DNA of 64,000 nt from Neoakkermansia glycaniphila (GTDB lineage: Bacteria; Verrucomicrobiota; Verrucomicrobiia; Verrucomicrobiales; Akkermansiaceae). Position numbers and translations under genes: made by a program. Shown piece by piece: positions 28,488 through 37,395 of this stretch. Below the pieces are notes generated by a model that made no database searches, was not told the DNA's origin, and was given only the letters and a program-made list of their open reading frames with translations. The stretch covers positions 239,910 to 303,909 of the forward strand of contig NZ_LIGX01000041.1 of NCBI RefSeq assembly GCF_001683795.1, written 5' to 3'. The number at the start of each line of letters is the position of its first letter. Position 1 is the first letter of the stretch.

Positions 28488-29714
28488 ATGATCAATATCA
28501 CCAGACTTTGGACAGGTGCGTCGCAACCGGCGGACCATATTCGCTACGGCCACGGCAGCGGCCACGGTTCTGCCAGTACGGCTTCCTGCATGCCGGTTTC
28601 TTCGCGCGTGCGCAAGCCGATCGTCGTCTGGAATATTACGCGTACCTGCAATTTGCGCTGCGTGCATTGTTATGCCGATTCCCATGCCGAGAAGTATCCC
28701 GGCGAGTTGACGTGGGAGCAGTGCTGCGAGGTGATTGACGATCTGGCTGAATATAAGGTGAATGCTCTGCTGCTGTCCGGCGGAGAGCCTCTGGTGCACC
28801 CGCGATTGCTCGATATTCTGGAGCGGGCGACGGGCAAGGGGCTGAAGGTGACGATTTCGACGAACGGTACGCGTATTACGCCGGAGCTGGCGGCGCGTTT
28901 CAAGGAGCTGGGTGTGGCCTATGTCGGCATTTCGCTGGACGGTATCGGGGCTGTGCATGACAAGTTCCGAGGCGTGGAGGGTTCGTTCGAGCAGGCTGTG
29001 CGCGGGTTCCGCCTGTGCGAGGAGGTGGGGCAGAAGACCGGCCTGCGCCTGACGCTGACGCGCAATAATGTGCAGTGCATGGAGCAGATTCTGGATTTCA
29101 TCGAGCGGGAGAATATTCAGCGTGTGTGTTTCTACCATCTCGTGCCGACCGGGCGCGGTGTGGATGTGCAGACGCTTCTTCCGGAAGAAGCCCGCGGGGC
29201 GATGGATATGCTGATTGCCCGCGTGGAGCGGTGGAAGGCAGCCGGGAGCGCGCGCGAGCTGTTGACGGTGACTCAGCCTGCCGACGGCATTTACCTGCTG
29301 CTGCGCCAGCTGCGCGAGGGTAGCCCGCTGGCTGCCGAGACTTTGAAGCTGCTGCAGTGGAACGGCGGCGGGGCGAACAGTTCCGGCCGCGGTATTGCGA
29401 ATATCGATACGCAGGGCAATATTCATCCCGACCAGTTCTGGCAGTCCGTGACGCTGGGCAATGTGAAGAAGGAACGTTTTTCCGATGTGTGGGAGGCGAA
29501 GGCCGGTGCGGCGGTGGATCTGCTGCCCGAGCTGCGCGCCAGCGACGATCCGCTGGAGAGGCAGGCCAATTTGCGGGGGCGTTGCGCCTCGTGCCGCCAT
29601 TTCGCCCTGTGCGGCGGCGGTTTCAGGACGCGGGCCGCATTTGCCAACGGCGATTGGTACGGTTCCGATCCCGGTTGCTACCTGTCGGATGAGGAAATCG
29701 GGACATCGCTTTAA
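28488..29714 (+). CDS. ahbC: Radical SAM protein, AhbC-like (12,18-didecarboxysiroheme deacetylase)
   Basis: A 408-residue enzyme with the radical SAM motif CNLRCVHC (Cys54, 58, 61) after the AhbC/NirJ-type N-terminus MINITRLWTGASQPADHIRYG and PIVVWNITRTCN. LSGGEPLVHPRLL and the C-terminal CASCRHFALCGGGFRTRA ... DPGC give a second, SPASM-type cluster. AhbC removes acetyl groups from 12,18-didecarboxysiroheme to give Fe-coproporphyrin III in the siroheme-dependent heme route; the AhbD-like gene directly upstream fits the next step. A histidine/glycine/serine-rich patch (RYGHGSGHGS) near the start is unusual. Exact step is inferred from similarity patterns. Confidence 0.8.
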   Translation: MINITRLWTGASQPADHIRYGHGSGHGSASTASCMPVSSRVRKPIVVWNITRTCNLRCVHCYADSHAEKYPGELTWEQCCEVIDDLAEYKVNALLLSGGEPLVHPRLLDILERATGKGLKVTISTNGTRITPELAARFKELGVAYVGISLDGIGAVHDKFRGVEGSFEQAVRGFRLCEEVGQKTGLRLTLTRNNVQCMEQILDFIERENIQRVCFYHLVPTGRGVDVQTLLPEEARGAMDMLIARVERWKAAGSARELLTVTQPADGIYLLLRQLREGSPLAAETLKLLQWNGGGANSSGRGIANIDTQGNIHPDQFWQSVTLGNVKKERFSDVWEAKAGAAVDLLPELRASDDPLERQANLRGRCASCRHFALCGGGFRTRAAFANGDWYGSDPGCYLSDEEIGTSL

Positions 29715-29797
29715 TGCCTGTTTCGCCCCTGTTCCGGTTCCGGTGCAGGGGGCTTGCTGAAAGCCGCCATTTTTTTGAAAGAATGTCGATTTTTCGC

Positions 29798-29826
29798 TTG
29801 CGGAACGAATGGGGTTGTGTTAAAAA
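29798..29826 (+). promoter_or_regulatory. Promoter of the TIGR04073 gene, near-leaderless
   Basis: TTGCGG (29798-29803), 17-bp spacer, TAAAAA (29821-29826), then 9 nt to ATG at 29836. Confidence 0.5.
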
Positions 29827-29835
29827 AAATCTACC

Positions 29836-30270
29836 ATGAAGCGCGCAGTTCTTTCAGCTCTTGTTCTCTTTGGCCTCGCCGGCACCTGCTATGCCGACAT
29901 CCAGGCTCCGCCCGCCTCCGAGTATACCGCCACTCGCAAGCTTGGTCGCGCCCTCTCCAATCTTATTTACGCCGTAGAAGAAGTTCCGACCTCGATTCTT
30001 CGCTGGCAGGATATGGACGGCAACTATGCCGGCTGGTCCGTCGGCGTTGTGGACGGTTTCGCCCGCACGTTCGAACGTATGGGCTACGGTTTCTATGAAT
30101 TGGTGACTTTCTGGGCTCCGACCTACAAGTGCACGTATCGTCCTCCCTATCAAGGCAGCTGCGGCCGCAACGGTCTCAAGGAATACAATCCCTGGTCGGG
30201 CTTCACCGAATTTCCGCAGGAACTCGGCTTCCAAAGCTACTACAACTATTCCCGCCAGCAGCAGTACTGA
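29836..30270 (+). CDS. Exosortase system-associated protein, TIGR04073 family
   Basis: A 144-residue protein with a signal peptide (MKRAVLSALVLFGLAGTCYA). The conserved core ATRKLGRALSNLIYAVEEVPTSI followed by GWSVGVVDGFARTFERMGYGFYELVTFWAP matches the TIGR04073 pattern found in genomes with exosortase/PEP-CTERM sorting, and the C-terminus is rich in Tyr, Pro and Gly. This fits the PEP-CTERM protein at 38522-40486. Its role in that system is not known. It stands alone with its own promoter and terminator. Confidence 0.8.
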   Translation: MKRAVLSALVLFGLAGTCYADIQAPPASEYTATRKLGRALSNLIYAVEEVPTSILRWQDMDGNYAGWSVGVVDGFARTFERMGYGFYELVTFWAPTYKCTYRPPYQGSCGRNGLKEYNPWSGFTEFPQELGFQSYYNYSRQQQY

Positions 30271-30294
30271 AGCAGCGGGTACGTTCCCTTTTCC

Positions 30295-30330
30295 AACCGC
30301 GGATGTCTTCGGATATTCGCGGTTTTTTTT
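30295..30330 (+). terminator. Terminator of the TIGR04073 gene
   Basis: AACCGCG pairs with CGCGGTT, extended by three inner pairs, followed by eight T, 25 bp after the stop. Confidence 0.8.
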
Positions 30331-30526
30331 GTGCCGTATGGCTGCCTTGTGCAGGATGCGGCAGGATTGGCTGCTGGAGAGGATGCCGGTGCACTTTTCA
30401 TGGAGAAGTTGCCGTTGCGTGTAAGCGTTTCCGGGCGAGGGCCGTATGCCGTCCGGGAGTTCAGTGCAAACCGACCTGTACCTGACGGTTATTTGCCTGG
30501 TCCTGTACCAAGAACCGGAAAAGGCG

Positions 30527-30874
30527 TTACCGGGTGGGCTGGTCAGGGGAGGGTGCGGGGTCGAGCGGCTCGCGGGAAATGATGGGTGTATCCGGCGGTG
30601 CTGGAATGGGGGTGCGCTCGATGAGCCGCCATTGCCCGTCGATCAGGGAGAAGGTGCAGGCCATGTGCTCGCCGTTCGGAGGATTGAGCTGGAGGAGAAC
30701 GGTGGCCTGTGTGTCCGAATCGTGCCGGATGGAGAGGACGATATATTTCCTGTTTTTGAGTGCGTCATCCCGTTGGAGCAGGAACTGGATTTCCATCTCG
30801 CCCGGAGGCCGGGATGCGGCCCATGCCGAGAGGGTCATGCAGGCGCAGGCGAATGTTGTCAGGATGCGCTTCAT
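30527..30874 (-). CDS. Small secreted protein, unknown
   Basis: A 115-residue protein with a signal peptide (MKRILTTFACACMTLSAWAA), a short beta-rich core (YIVLSIRHDSDTQATVLLQLN, CTFSLIDGQWRLIERTPI) and a proline-rich disordered tail. No family is recognised. It is transcribed away from der; a TTGACA lies upstream on its strand but no good -10 follows it. Confidence 0.65.
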   Translation of the reverse strand: MKRILTTFACACMTLSAWAASRPPGEMEIQFLLQRDDALKNRKYIVLSIRHDSDTQATVLLQLNPPNGEHMACTFSLIDGQWRLIERTPIPAPPDTPIISREPLDPAPSPDQPTR

Positions 30875-30963
30875 GGGGGTATCCTGCTTCCATGCCGCGC
30901 CCTTGTCAATGATCTTTTGTCTCTATGGCATGGTTCTGTGTTTTCCTGCGTTTGGAGTTGTGG

Positions 30964-30969
30964 TATCAT
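30964..30969 (+). promoter_or_regulatory. Possible der -10 element, predicted leaderless
   Basis: TATCAT lies 6 nt before the ATG at 30976. A convincing -35 is not visible (TTTTCC 17 bp upstream). Confidence 0.4.
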
Positions 30970-30975
30970 CTGCAC

Positions 30976-32397
30976 ATGAGTAGTACGCCCACCATTGCCA
31001 TCGTCGGCCGTCCGAATGTCGGCAAGTCCGCCATTTTCAATCGGATGGTCGGTCGCCGCATCGCCATTGTGCACGACCAGCCGGGCGTGACGCGCGATCG
31101 TTTGAGTGCGCCGTGCCGTTTGACTGATTATGCCTGCCATGTGATGGATACGGGCGGTATCGGTTCCGATCTGGAGGACGGCTTTACGGAGCAGGTGGCC
31201 CGCGAGGCCGATATGGCTCTGGCGAGTGCGGATCTGATCATGTTTGTGGTCGATAGCCGGGATCATCTGACCCCGGTGGATATCAGCATTGCCGAGCGGT
31301 TGCGCCGGGCCGAGGTGCCCGTGCTGCTGGTGCTGAACAAGGCGGATCACGAGAAGCAGGATCTGAATCTCGGCGAGTTCGCCGGTCTCGGTTTCAAGGA
31401 CGAGATTTTCCTTTCCGCCGCCCATGGGCGCGGTTTCCATGATCTGACGCAATATCTGAACGGGTACCTGAAGAAGCTGGGTGCAGCTCCCGTGGACGCC
31501 GAGGAGGTGATGGACGCCGACGAGATGCAGGAGGAGGAGGCTCGCGAGGAGGTGAATGCCGATTCTCCTGTGCGCGTGGCCATCGTCGGCAGGCCGAATG
31601 CGGGCAAGTCGTCTCTGGTGAATGCCATTCTGCGCGACGACCGCACGATCGTTTCGGATGTGGCGGGTACGACGCGCGATGCCATTGATATTCCCCATGA
31701 AGTGAACGGCAAGGAGTATGTATTCATCGATACGGCGGGCATGCGCCCCCGTTCGCGCCGCGACACGTCCGTCGAAGTGTTTTCCGCGATGCGCAGCGAG
31801 CGGGCCATCCGCCGTGCGGATATCTGCCTGCTGGTGGTCGATATTGCGGCTGGGGTGACTGCGCAGGATCGCCGCATCGGCAGCCTGATCGCCAAGGAGG
31901 GCAAGCCCTGCTTGATCGTAGTGAACAAGTTCGACCTGTTTCACCCGTCTGCGGAATACAAGGATCGCATGGAGGAGGTGAAGGAGCAGATACGTTCCGA
32001 GCTGTTTTTCCTGGATTATGCGCCTTTCGTCGCCGTATCGGCGAAGGAAGGGAAGGGGATTGCGGGTATTTTCACGCAGATCGAGGCGATCCGCAAAGGT
32101 TCGCTGGATTATCCGTCCACGGGCCAGCTGAACCGCATCATGCAGCGCGCGCTGGAGGCCAATCCTCCCGGCATGCACCGCCAGTTGAGGAAGAGGCTCA
32201 AGCTGTTTTATGCGACGTGCGCGGTGAACGAGAAGTATTCGACCATTCCCGTGCCGACCTATGTGCTGTTCGTGAACGACAAGCGGCTGATGCTCGACAG
32301 CTATGCGCAGTATCTCCGCAATGCGATCCGGCAGGAAGTGAAGGGTGTGGGTATTCCCATCCTGTTGTCGCCGCGTTCGCGCGTGCGGCAGGATTGA
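30976..32397 (+). CDS. der: GTPase Der (EngA), ribosome assembly
   Basis: A 473-residue tandem GTPase that acts in maturation of the 50S ribosomal subunit. Two G domains are present: GRPNVGKS/DTGG/NKAD and GRPNAGKS/DTAG/NKFD, with an acidic linker between them (MDADEMQEEEAREEV), and a C-terminal KH-like domain ending at about 473. Length is in the normal range. Start at 30976 (MSSTPTIAIVGRPN); the longer frame upstream would be out of the promoter region. The next gene begins 10 nt after the stop. Confidence 0.96.
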   Translation: MSSTPTIAIVGRPNVGKSAIFNRMVGRRIAIVHDQPGVTRDRLSAPCRLTDYACHVMDTGGIGSDLEDGFTEQVAREADMALASADLIMFVVDSRDHLTPVDISIAERLRRAEVPVLLVLNKADHEKQDLNLGEFAGLGFKDEIFLSAAHGRGFHDLTQYLNGYLKKLGAAPVDAEEVMDADEMQEEEAREEVNADSPVRVAIVGRPNAGKSSLVNAILRDDRTIVSDVAGTTRDAIDIPHEVNGKEYVFIDTAGMRPRSRRDTSVEVFSAMRSERAIRRADICLLVVDIAAGVTAQDRRIGSLIAKEGKPCLIVVNKFDLFHPSAEYKDRMEEVKEQIRSELFFLDYAPFVAVSAKEGKGIAGIFTQIEAIRKGSLDYPSTGQLNRIMQRALEANPPGMHRQLRKRLKLFYATCAVNEKYSTIPVPTYVLFVNDKRLMLDSYAQYLRNAIRQEVKGVGIPILLSPRSRVRQD

Positions 32398-32407
32398 TGC
32401 ATGCGGC

Positions 32408-33400
32408 ATGAACGAGCGTCCTCTGCTTTCCGTCGAACACCTTTCGGTGCGTTTCCATACGCGCGCCGGAGTGGTGCATGCGGTGGAGGATGTGAGTTTC
32501 CAGCTGAATGCCGGGGAAACGCTCGGCATTGTCGGCGAGTCCGGCTCCGGCAAGTCGGTGACGTGCTACGCGCTGATGGGGCTGGTGCCGATGCCGCCCG
32601 GCCGCCTTGCGCCGGAGAGCCGCGCCCTGCTCGGCGGGGAGGATGTGCTGGCATGCAGCGAGAGGGAATGGAGCCGGATGCGGGGGAAGCGCATTTCGAT
32701 GATTTTTCAGGATCCGATGACGTCGCTGAATCCGTATATGAGGGTGGGCGATCAGGTGGCCGAGCCTTTGGTGATCCATCAAGGGGTGTCGTGGCGGGAA
32801 GCCCGGGCCCTGGCCGTCGAGGAGCTGGCCCGTGTGGGTATTCCCGAGCCGGAGAAGCGCGCGAAGAGCTACCCGCATGAATTTTCCGGCGGCATGCGGC
32901 AGCGGGTGATGATCGCGATGGCTTTGATTACGCGGCCGGAGATTCTGATCGCCGACGAGCCGACGACCGCTCTCGATGTGACGGTGCAGAAGCAGGTGCT
33001 TGATTTGCTGCGGCAGCGGCAACAGGAACTCGGCACGGCGATAATCCTGATTACGCACGATCTCGGCGTCGTCAAGGCGTATGCGGACAGGATTCAGGTG
33101 ATGTATGCGGGAAGGATTCTCGAATCCGCCCCGGCGGAGGAGTTGCTTGGCAATCCTCTGCACGCCTATACGCGTGCGCTGATGCGGGCCATTCCCGCGC
33201 ACCGGGCGAAGGGGGAGAGGTTGGAGGTTATTCCTGGCCTGCCGCCCAGCCTGCGCGACGGGCAGGAAGGATGTTCGTTCCGCGAGCGGAATATGCTGGG
33301 CAACAGTTCTCTCTGCCTGCGCCACGGTACGCCCGAGCTGATCGAGGCATCTTCCGGCCATTGGGTGCGCAATTGTCCGGGCTGTTTGGCGAGGCCGTGA
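32408..33400 (+). CDS. Oligopeptide/dipeptide ABC transporter ATP-binding protein (OppD/DppD)
   Basis: A 330-residue ATPase with Walker A GESGSGKS, signature FSGGMRQR, Walker B ILIADEPTTALDVT and the H-loop ITHDLG. The C-terminal extension with RAIPAHRAKGERLEVIPGLPPSLRDGQEGCSFRERN is the cysteine-containing tail typical of OppD/DppD. It energises peptide or nickel uptake from the inner-membrane cytoplasmic face. No permease or binding protein lies nearby; it follows der by 10 nt, so it is an orphan subunit whose partners must be elsewhere. Confidence 0.9.
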   Translation: MNERPLLSVEHLSVRFHTRAGVVHAVEDVSFQLNAGETLGIVGESGSGKSVTCYALMGLVPMPPGRLAPESRALLGGEDVLACSEREWSRMRGKRISMIFQDPMTSLNPYMRVGDQVAEPLVIHQGVSWREARALAVEELARVGIPEPEKRAKSYPHEFSGGMRQRVMIAMALITRPEILIADEPTTALDVTVQKQVLDLLRQRQQELGTAIILITHDLGVVKAYADRIQVMYAGRILESAPAEELLGNPLHAYTRALMRAIPAHRAKGERLEVIPGLPPSLRDGQEGCSFRERNMLGNSSLCLRHGTPELIEASSGHWVRNCPGCLARP

Positions 33401-33457
33401 AATTTTTCGAAGGTGAGAAAGGCGCGAATAAAAGACGTTTTGGATGCCTTTAAGCGT

Positions 33458-33528
33458 TTATGATGGCGCAGTATGACACAATAGCCGTTTTTGCTGGTTG
33501 ATGTTGCTGATTTCTTGCGCCATCATAA
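33458..33528. repeat. 13-bp perfect inverted repeat upstream of the autotransporter
   Basis: TTATGATGGCGCA (33458-33470) and TGCGCCATCATAA (33516-33528) with a 45-nt spacer. The right arm overlaps a possible -10 (CATCAT, 33521-33526; -35 TTGATG at 33498, 17 bp spacer). It could be an operator pair or a leader hairpin. Confidence 0.55.
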
Positions 33529-33580
33529 GTGCGATTCCTCTATGAGGATTTTTTGAAAATCCGGAAAACTTCACAACATT

Positions 33581-36500
33581 ATGAGAAAAACATTATTCCT
33601 GATGGGCATTTTGGCGATGGTCGGTTCACCTGTTGCCATGGCAAACAGCTATATTAGCAATGAGACCGTCACCGTGAGCAATACCCGCTCGTTTTCCGAG
33701 AACCTGAGCGTAGGCACCTATCAGGGCGCCGGGACGCTGGTCGTGGCGAACGGTGGACAGGCCAGCACGGAATACAGTCTTTTCATCGGAGGCCGCGGTT
33801 ACTGGGCTCCCGGCACGGTGCCCGGCGACTGGGCTGCCGGAGCTCCCCACGAAGGTACGGTGACGATCGCTGAAGGCGGCAGTCTGGCGATCGGTACGCG
33901 CAGCGGCGGAGCGCCTGGCGCTCAGCAGATCGTGGTCGGCGGAGCAGCCAAAGGCACTCTCAACATTGCCGGTACGCTGACGACTCCCGGCGTGCTGTAT
34001 GTGCGCGATGGCTCGGTCAATATTTCCAGAACAGGTTTGCTGCAGATGACCGGTCGCAACGCTGAGGGGCTTGTGGTCGGCGAATACAAGGACGGCTATG
34101 CTTCCGCCAGCAACGGGCAAGTCGTCATCGACGGCGGCAGAGTCGAAGTGCGCGACAGCATTGTGACGCTGGGCAGCAATGTGTCTTCCAACACATCCTC
34201 GGGATTGGCCAAGGGCACGATGGTGATTCAGAACGGAGCGGGGGTCGACTTCGGTACCAGTCTTGTCACGATCGGCAACGGACAGGGTGCAATCGGCACG
34301 ATGTCCATCGAATCGAATGCCCGTGTCAATAGCGGACTGGTGCAGCTCGGTTTCGGAACGGGATCATACGGTTCTTTGACGGTTTCCGGAGGCGGTTCCC
34401 TGAGTGTCGACGGTTATTTGGTGAACGGTATCGGTGCCGGCAACGGTTCGGTGCAAGTTGCCGCCGGCAGTGCGGTGTATGCAGATGCGATTTCTCTCGG
34501 TTCCAACAGTACGACCGTGGTTGTTGCCGGAGGTTTGCTGGCTACGGATACCGATTGCTCTTCCGAGATTTATGCGGGTGCCAAGATCGAAGGCACTCTC
34601 TCGTTTTTACATGAAGGTAATATGCTCGTTCTGAAGGAAGGCGTGGATGTCGGCCGCAGTACGAACCTGAACGGGCAATTGTCGAATCTGAAGAATGTCG
34701 GAGTGGAAGGCGGTACGTTCTACCGCATGCAGGGCTTCGATCACCTGAAGTCGCTGGCTCTGGTGGGCGGCACGCTGTATCTCGGAACGACGACGACTGA
34801 GCTTCTGTCAGGAGAAATTGTAACTCCCGGACAGTCTCCTCGCCTCGTTTTCGTGATCGGTCGGGATTCCGTGGAACACGGTTCCGTGGTGAAAGCCGGT
34901 CACATTGACGGATTCGGCAAGGGGCAGGACGTGTCGCAAGCATCTATCATGTTCGATATGAGCAGCTACGGCCTCGACCTCATCGGCCGTAAGGTGGAAT
35001 TCATCGAAGATCAGACGAATCAGAATTATGTGCGTTTCGACGATACGATGTATGTGGACAATACGGCATCGTTGGCCGCGCTCGGCGACAATACCTTCAA
35101 TGACGGTACGACGAGATTCGATTACGTTTATACCGGTACGGGGATTGAATTCAAGAATCGCCTGACAACGACGATTCCTCCGGATGGTCCTGTCGTGAAT
35201 AATGATGAAAAGATTGAATCGGAAATCGTTTTGGGCGATACGGTCGTGAATCACGGTACGGTGACGTTTACTCCCGACATGTCGACGGGGATGAGCGGAA
35301 ATCCCGTGACGATCGCTTCCTTTATTGCGACCGGCAGCAACCTTCTTGAAGCTGCCACTGCGACGTATGCTCGTGTACATACGACCGTGACGAATAATCC
35401 CGATGGAAGCAAGCATGTGGTGATCGACCGCGAACCGCTCGATATGCCGGCCGATGTGGCTGTTCTCGTCCGCAGGACGATTGACGTCAATCCCGACGGT
35501 GCCGACCGTGGCAAGATCGGCGATGCTACAATGGGGCAGCAGGTCAATTACATGCTCGTTTCCGGCGATGGATCCCTGACGCTGAATCGTACGGATTTGA
35601 CGGCAGATAAGCGCCTGACGGCGTATTCGGGAAGCCGGATTGCGCTGAATGACAGTACGATCGTGGTCGGTGGTTCTCAGACGCATGTCGATGCTTCTCT
35701 TGCCGCCTATGTCGGTGATTCCGAATTGGACGGTACGACGCTGAGCCTGAACAACGGTTCCAGCCTGACGACGAAGAAGGTGGCTCAGGCGGAAACATCG
35801 TTCTCCATCAAGAATTCGTCCGTCAATTTCGGAACGACGGGCAATAACGTGATTGCATCCGGCGACGGAGCTCCGATCGATATCACGAATTCGACGATCA
35901 ACGGCAACGGTACGCTGAATTATGTGACGGTGAATAATTCCGTGGTAACGCCTGCGGTTCTCGCCCCCGGCGCTACCGGCTCCCGTTCGCTCACGTTGAA
36001 CAATACGAAGGTATCCGACTCCCTGTTCAATTTCGATCTGGGCAATGTTGCGATTCAGTCCGGCGGTATGAACCAGTTTACGCTGTACCTGCTTCAGGGT
36101 ACGGAACAGTTGAATAACGTGAAGGTGGCCTTGCAGCTGACTCCCGGCCAGGAAGAAGCTCAGCGCGCAAGCCTGACCAACGGCACGACCTTCCAGCTCT
36201 TCCAGTATGGCGAGGGCGCTTCCTTCACAGGTACGCTTCTTTCCGATCCCTCCCTGCTTCCCGTGCTTGCCCCGGGTCTCATTTGGGATCTGAACAATCT
36301 GTCCGGCGGTGTTCTCAGCGTGGTCTGGGAACCCATCGGCGACGGTCAGCGCATTGCCAATACGCTGCGCAGCGCGGCGATGACTGCTCGTAATTTCGGC
36401 CAGACGGCTCTTGCTCATGCTGCCGATTTCCGCCATCCGGAAGGAAAGAACCTGTGGTTCTCCGGCCTCGGCTACTTCGACAATGCCAGCAGCCACAACG

Positions 36501-37291
36501 GCCGCACCGGTTATGAGTTCAATACGGGCGGCTATGCCGTCGGTATCGACCGCACGTTCGACCGCACGACGATCGGTTTCGCCTTCGGGCAGACCTTCGG
36601 CACGAACACGCCGAAGAACAACTCCATGTACTACACCGCCGGCAAGATCAAGCAGGACGGCAAGCTCTACGGCCTCTACGGCCGCCAGATCGTGATGAGC
36701 TCGGACAAGGATTCGGTTTATATCGACGGATATGCCATGACCGGCAACTTCGACAATAAAAGCGAGAAGGTTTCTCTGCGCAATGGCCAGTTCAGCACAG
36801 CCAAGTGGGAAGATCAAGCATACTCCCTGGGCCTGATCGGCACGTGGCGTCATGAAGTGGCCGCTGCGACGTATCTCAAGCCGTTCATCGGCATTGATTA
36901 CACGTCGATCGGCATGGATGAGTTCTCGGAATCGAACGGTGCTATTTCCTCCACATACACGGACGGTTCGTACAGCGCGCTGACGGCCGTGGTCGGCGTC
37001 GGGCTCGAACGCACGTACGTTCTCGCAAACAACATGGAGCTTTCTCCTGAAGTGAGCGTTTCTTACGTGGGCGATATTTCCCGCAAGGATGGAAAGGTTT
37101 CCTACATCAACGATTACTCGACTCCGATGACGGAATACTCCGTTTCCCCGGGTCGTAGCGCCGTGCAGCTGGATGCCGCCGTGAACTGGAAGATCAACGA
37201 ACGCTGGGGCGCCCGTGCCGGGTACGGTTATTCCTACCGTAGCGGAGCGAACAGCCAGGTGGTCAGCGGTCTTGTCAGCTACGCATTCTGA
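33581..37291 (+). CDS. Autotransporter (type V secretion) with beta-barrel domain
   Basis: A 1236-residue outer-membrane protein. It has a signal peptide (MRKTLFLMGILAMVGSPVAMA), a long passenger of Gly/Ser/Thr/Asn/Val-rich beta-helix-like repeats (about 25-930; many GGxx and NNGS turns), and a C-terminal autotransporter barrel of about 270 residues beginning near WFSGLGYFDNASSHNG and ending in an aromatic residue (SGLVSYAF), the usual barrel signature. No protease motif is seen, so it is likely an adhesin or surface structural protein. It is monocistronic, with an inverted repeat upstream and a strong terminator downstream. Confidence 0.88.
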   Translation: MRKTLFLMGILAMVGSPVAMANSYISNETVTVSNTRSFSENLSVGTYQGAGTLVVANGGQASTEYSLFIGGRGYWAPGTVPGDWAAGAPHEGTVTIAEGGSLAIGTRSGGAPGAQQIVVGGAAKGTLNIAGTLTTPGVLYVRDGSVNISRTGLLQMTGRNAEGLVVGEYKDGYASASNGQVVIDGGRVEVRDSIVTLGSNVSSNTSSGLAKGTMVIQNGAGVDFGTSLVTIGNGQGAIGTMSIESNARVNSGLVQLGFGTGSYGSLTVSGGGSLSVDGYLVNGIGAGNGSVQVAAGSAVYADAISLGSNSTTVVVAGGLLATDTDCSSEIYAGAKIEGTLSFLHEGNMLVLKEGVDVGRSTNLNGQLSNLKNVGVEGGTFYRMQGFDHLKSLALVGGTLYLGTTTTELLSGEIVTPGQSPRLVFVIGRDSVEHGSVVKAGHIDGFGKGQDVSQASIMFDMSSYGLDLIGRKVEFIEDQTNQNYVRFDDTMYVDNTASLAALGDNTFNDGTTRFDYVYTGTGIEFKNRLTTTIPPDGPVVNNDEKIESEIVLGDTVVNHGTVTFTPDMSTGMSGNPVTIASFIATGSNLLEAATATYARVHTTVTNNPDGSKHVVIDREPLDMPADVAVLVRRTIDVNPDGADRGKIGDATMGQQVNYMLVSGDGSLTLNRTDLTADKRLTAYSGSRIALNDSTIVVGGSQTHVDASLAAYVGDSELDGTTLSLNNGSSLTTKKVAQAETSFSIKNSSVNFGTTGNNVIASGDGAPIDITNSTINGNGTLNYVTVNNSVVTPAVLAPGATGSRSLTLNNTKVSDSLFNFDLGNVAIQSGGMNQFTLYLLQGTEQLNNVKVALQLTPGQEEAQRASLTNGTTFQLFQYGEGASFTGTLLSDPSLLPVLAPGLIWDLNNLSGGVLSVVWEPIGDGQRIANTLRSAAMTARNFGQTALAHAADFRHPEGKNLWFSGLGYFDNASSHNGRTGYEFNTGGYAVGIDRTFDRTTIGFAFGQTFGTNTPKNNSMYYTAGKIKQDGKLYGLYGRQIVMSSDKDSVYIDGYAMTGNFDNKSEKVSLRNGQFSTAKWEDQAYSLGLIGTWRHEVAAATYLKPFIGIDYTSIGMDEFSESNGAISSTYTDGSYSALTAVVGVGLERTYVLANNMELSPEVSVSYVGDISRKDGKVSYINDYSTPMTEYSVSPGRSAVQLDAAVNWKINERWGARAGYGYSYRSGANSQVVSGLVSYAF

Positions 37292-37323
37292 TTCAATCTT
37301 CACAGACAGACATTGTATTGACG

Positions 37324-37354
37324 GGGGGCGGATGAAGATCCGCCCCCTTTTTTT
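37324..37354 (+). terminator. Terminator of the autotransporter gene
   Basis: GGGGGCGGAT-gaag-ATCCGCCCCC followed by seven T. It directly abuts the promoter of the next gene. Confidence 0.9.
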
Positions 37355-37357
37355 CGT

Positions 37358-37386
37358 TTGCCGCCGCGCGGCGACTGGCGTATGAT
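37358..37386 (+). promoter_or_regulatory. Promoter of the AdoHcyase-like gene, near-leaderless
   Basis: TTGCCG (37358-37363), 17-bp spacer, TATGAT (37381-37386), then 9 nt to ATG at 37396. Confidence 0.55.
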
Positions 37387-37395
37387 GATGCGGCC

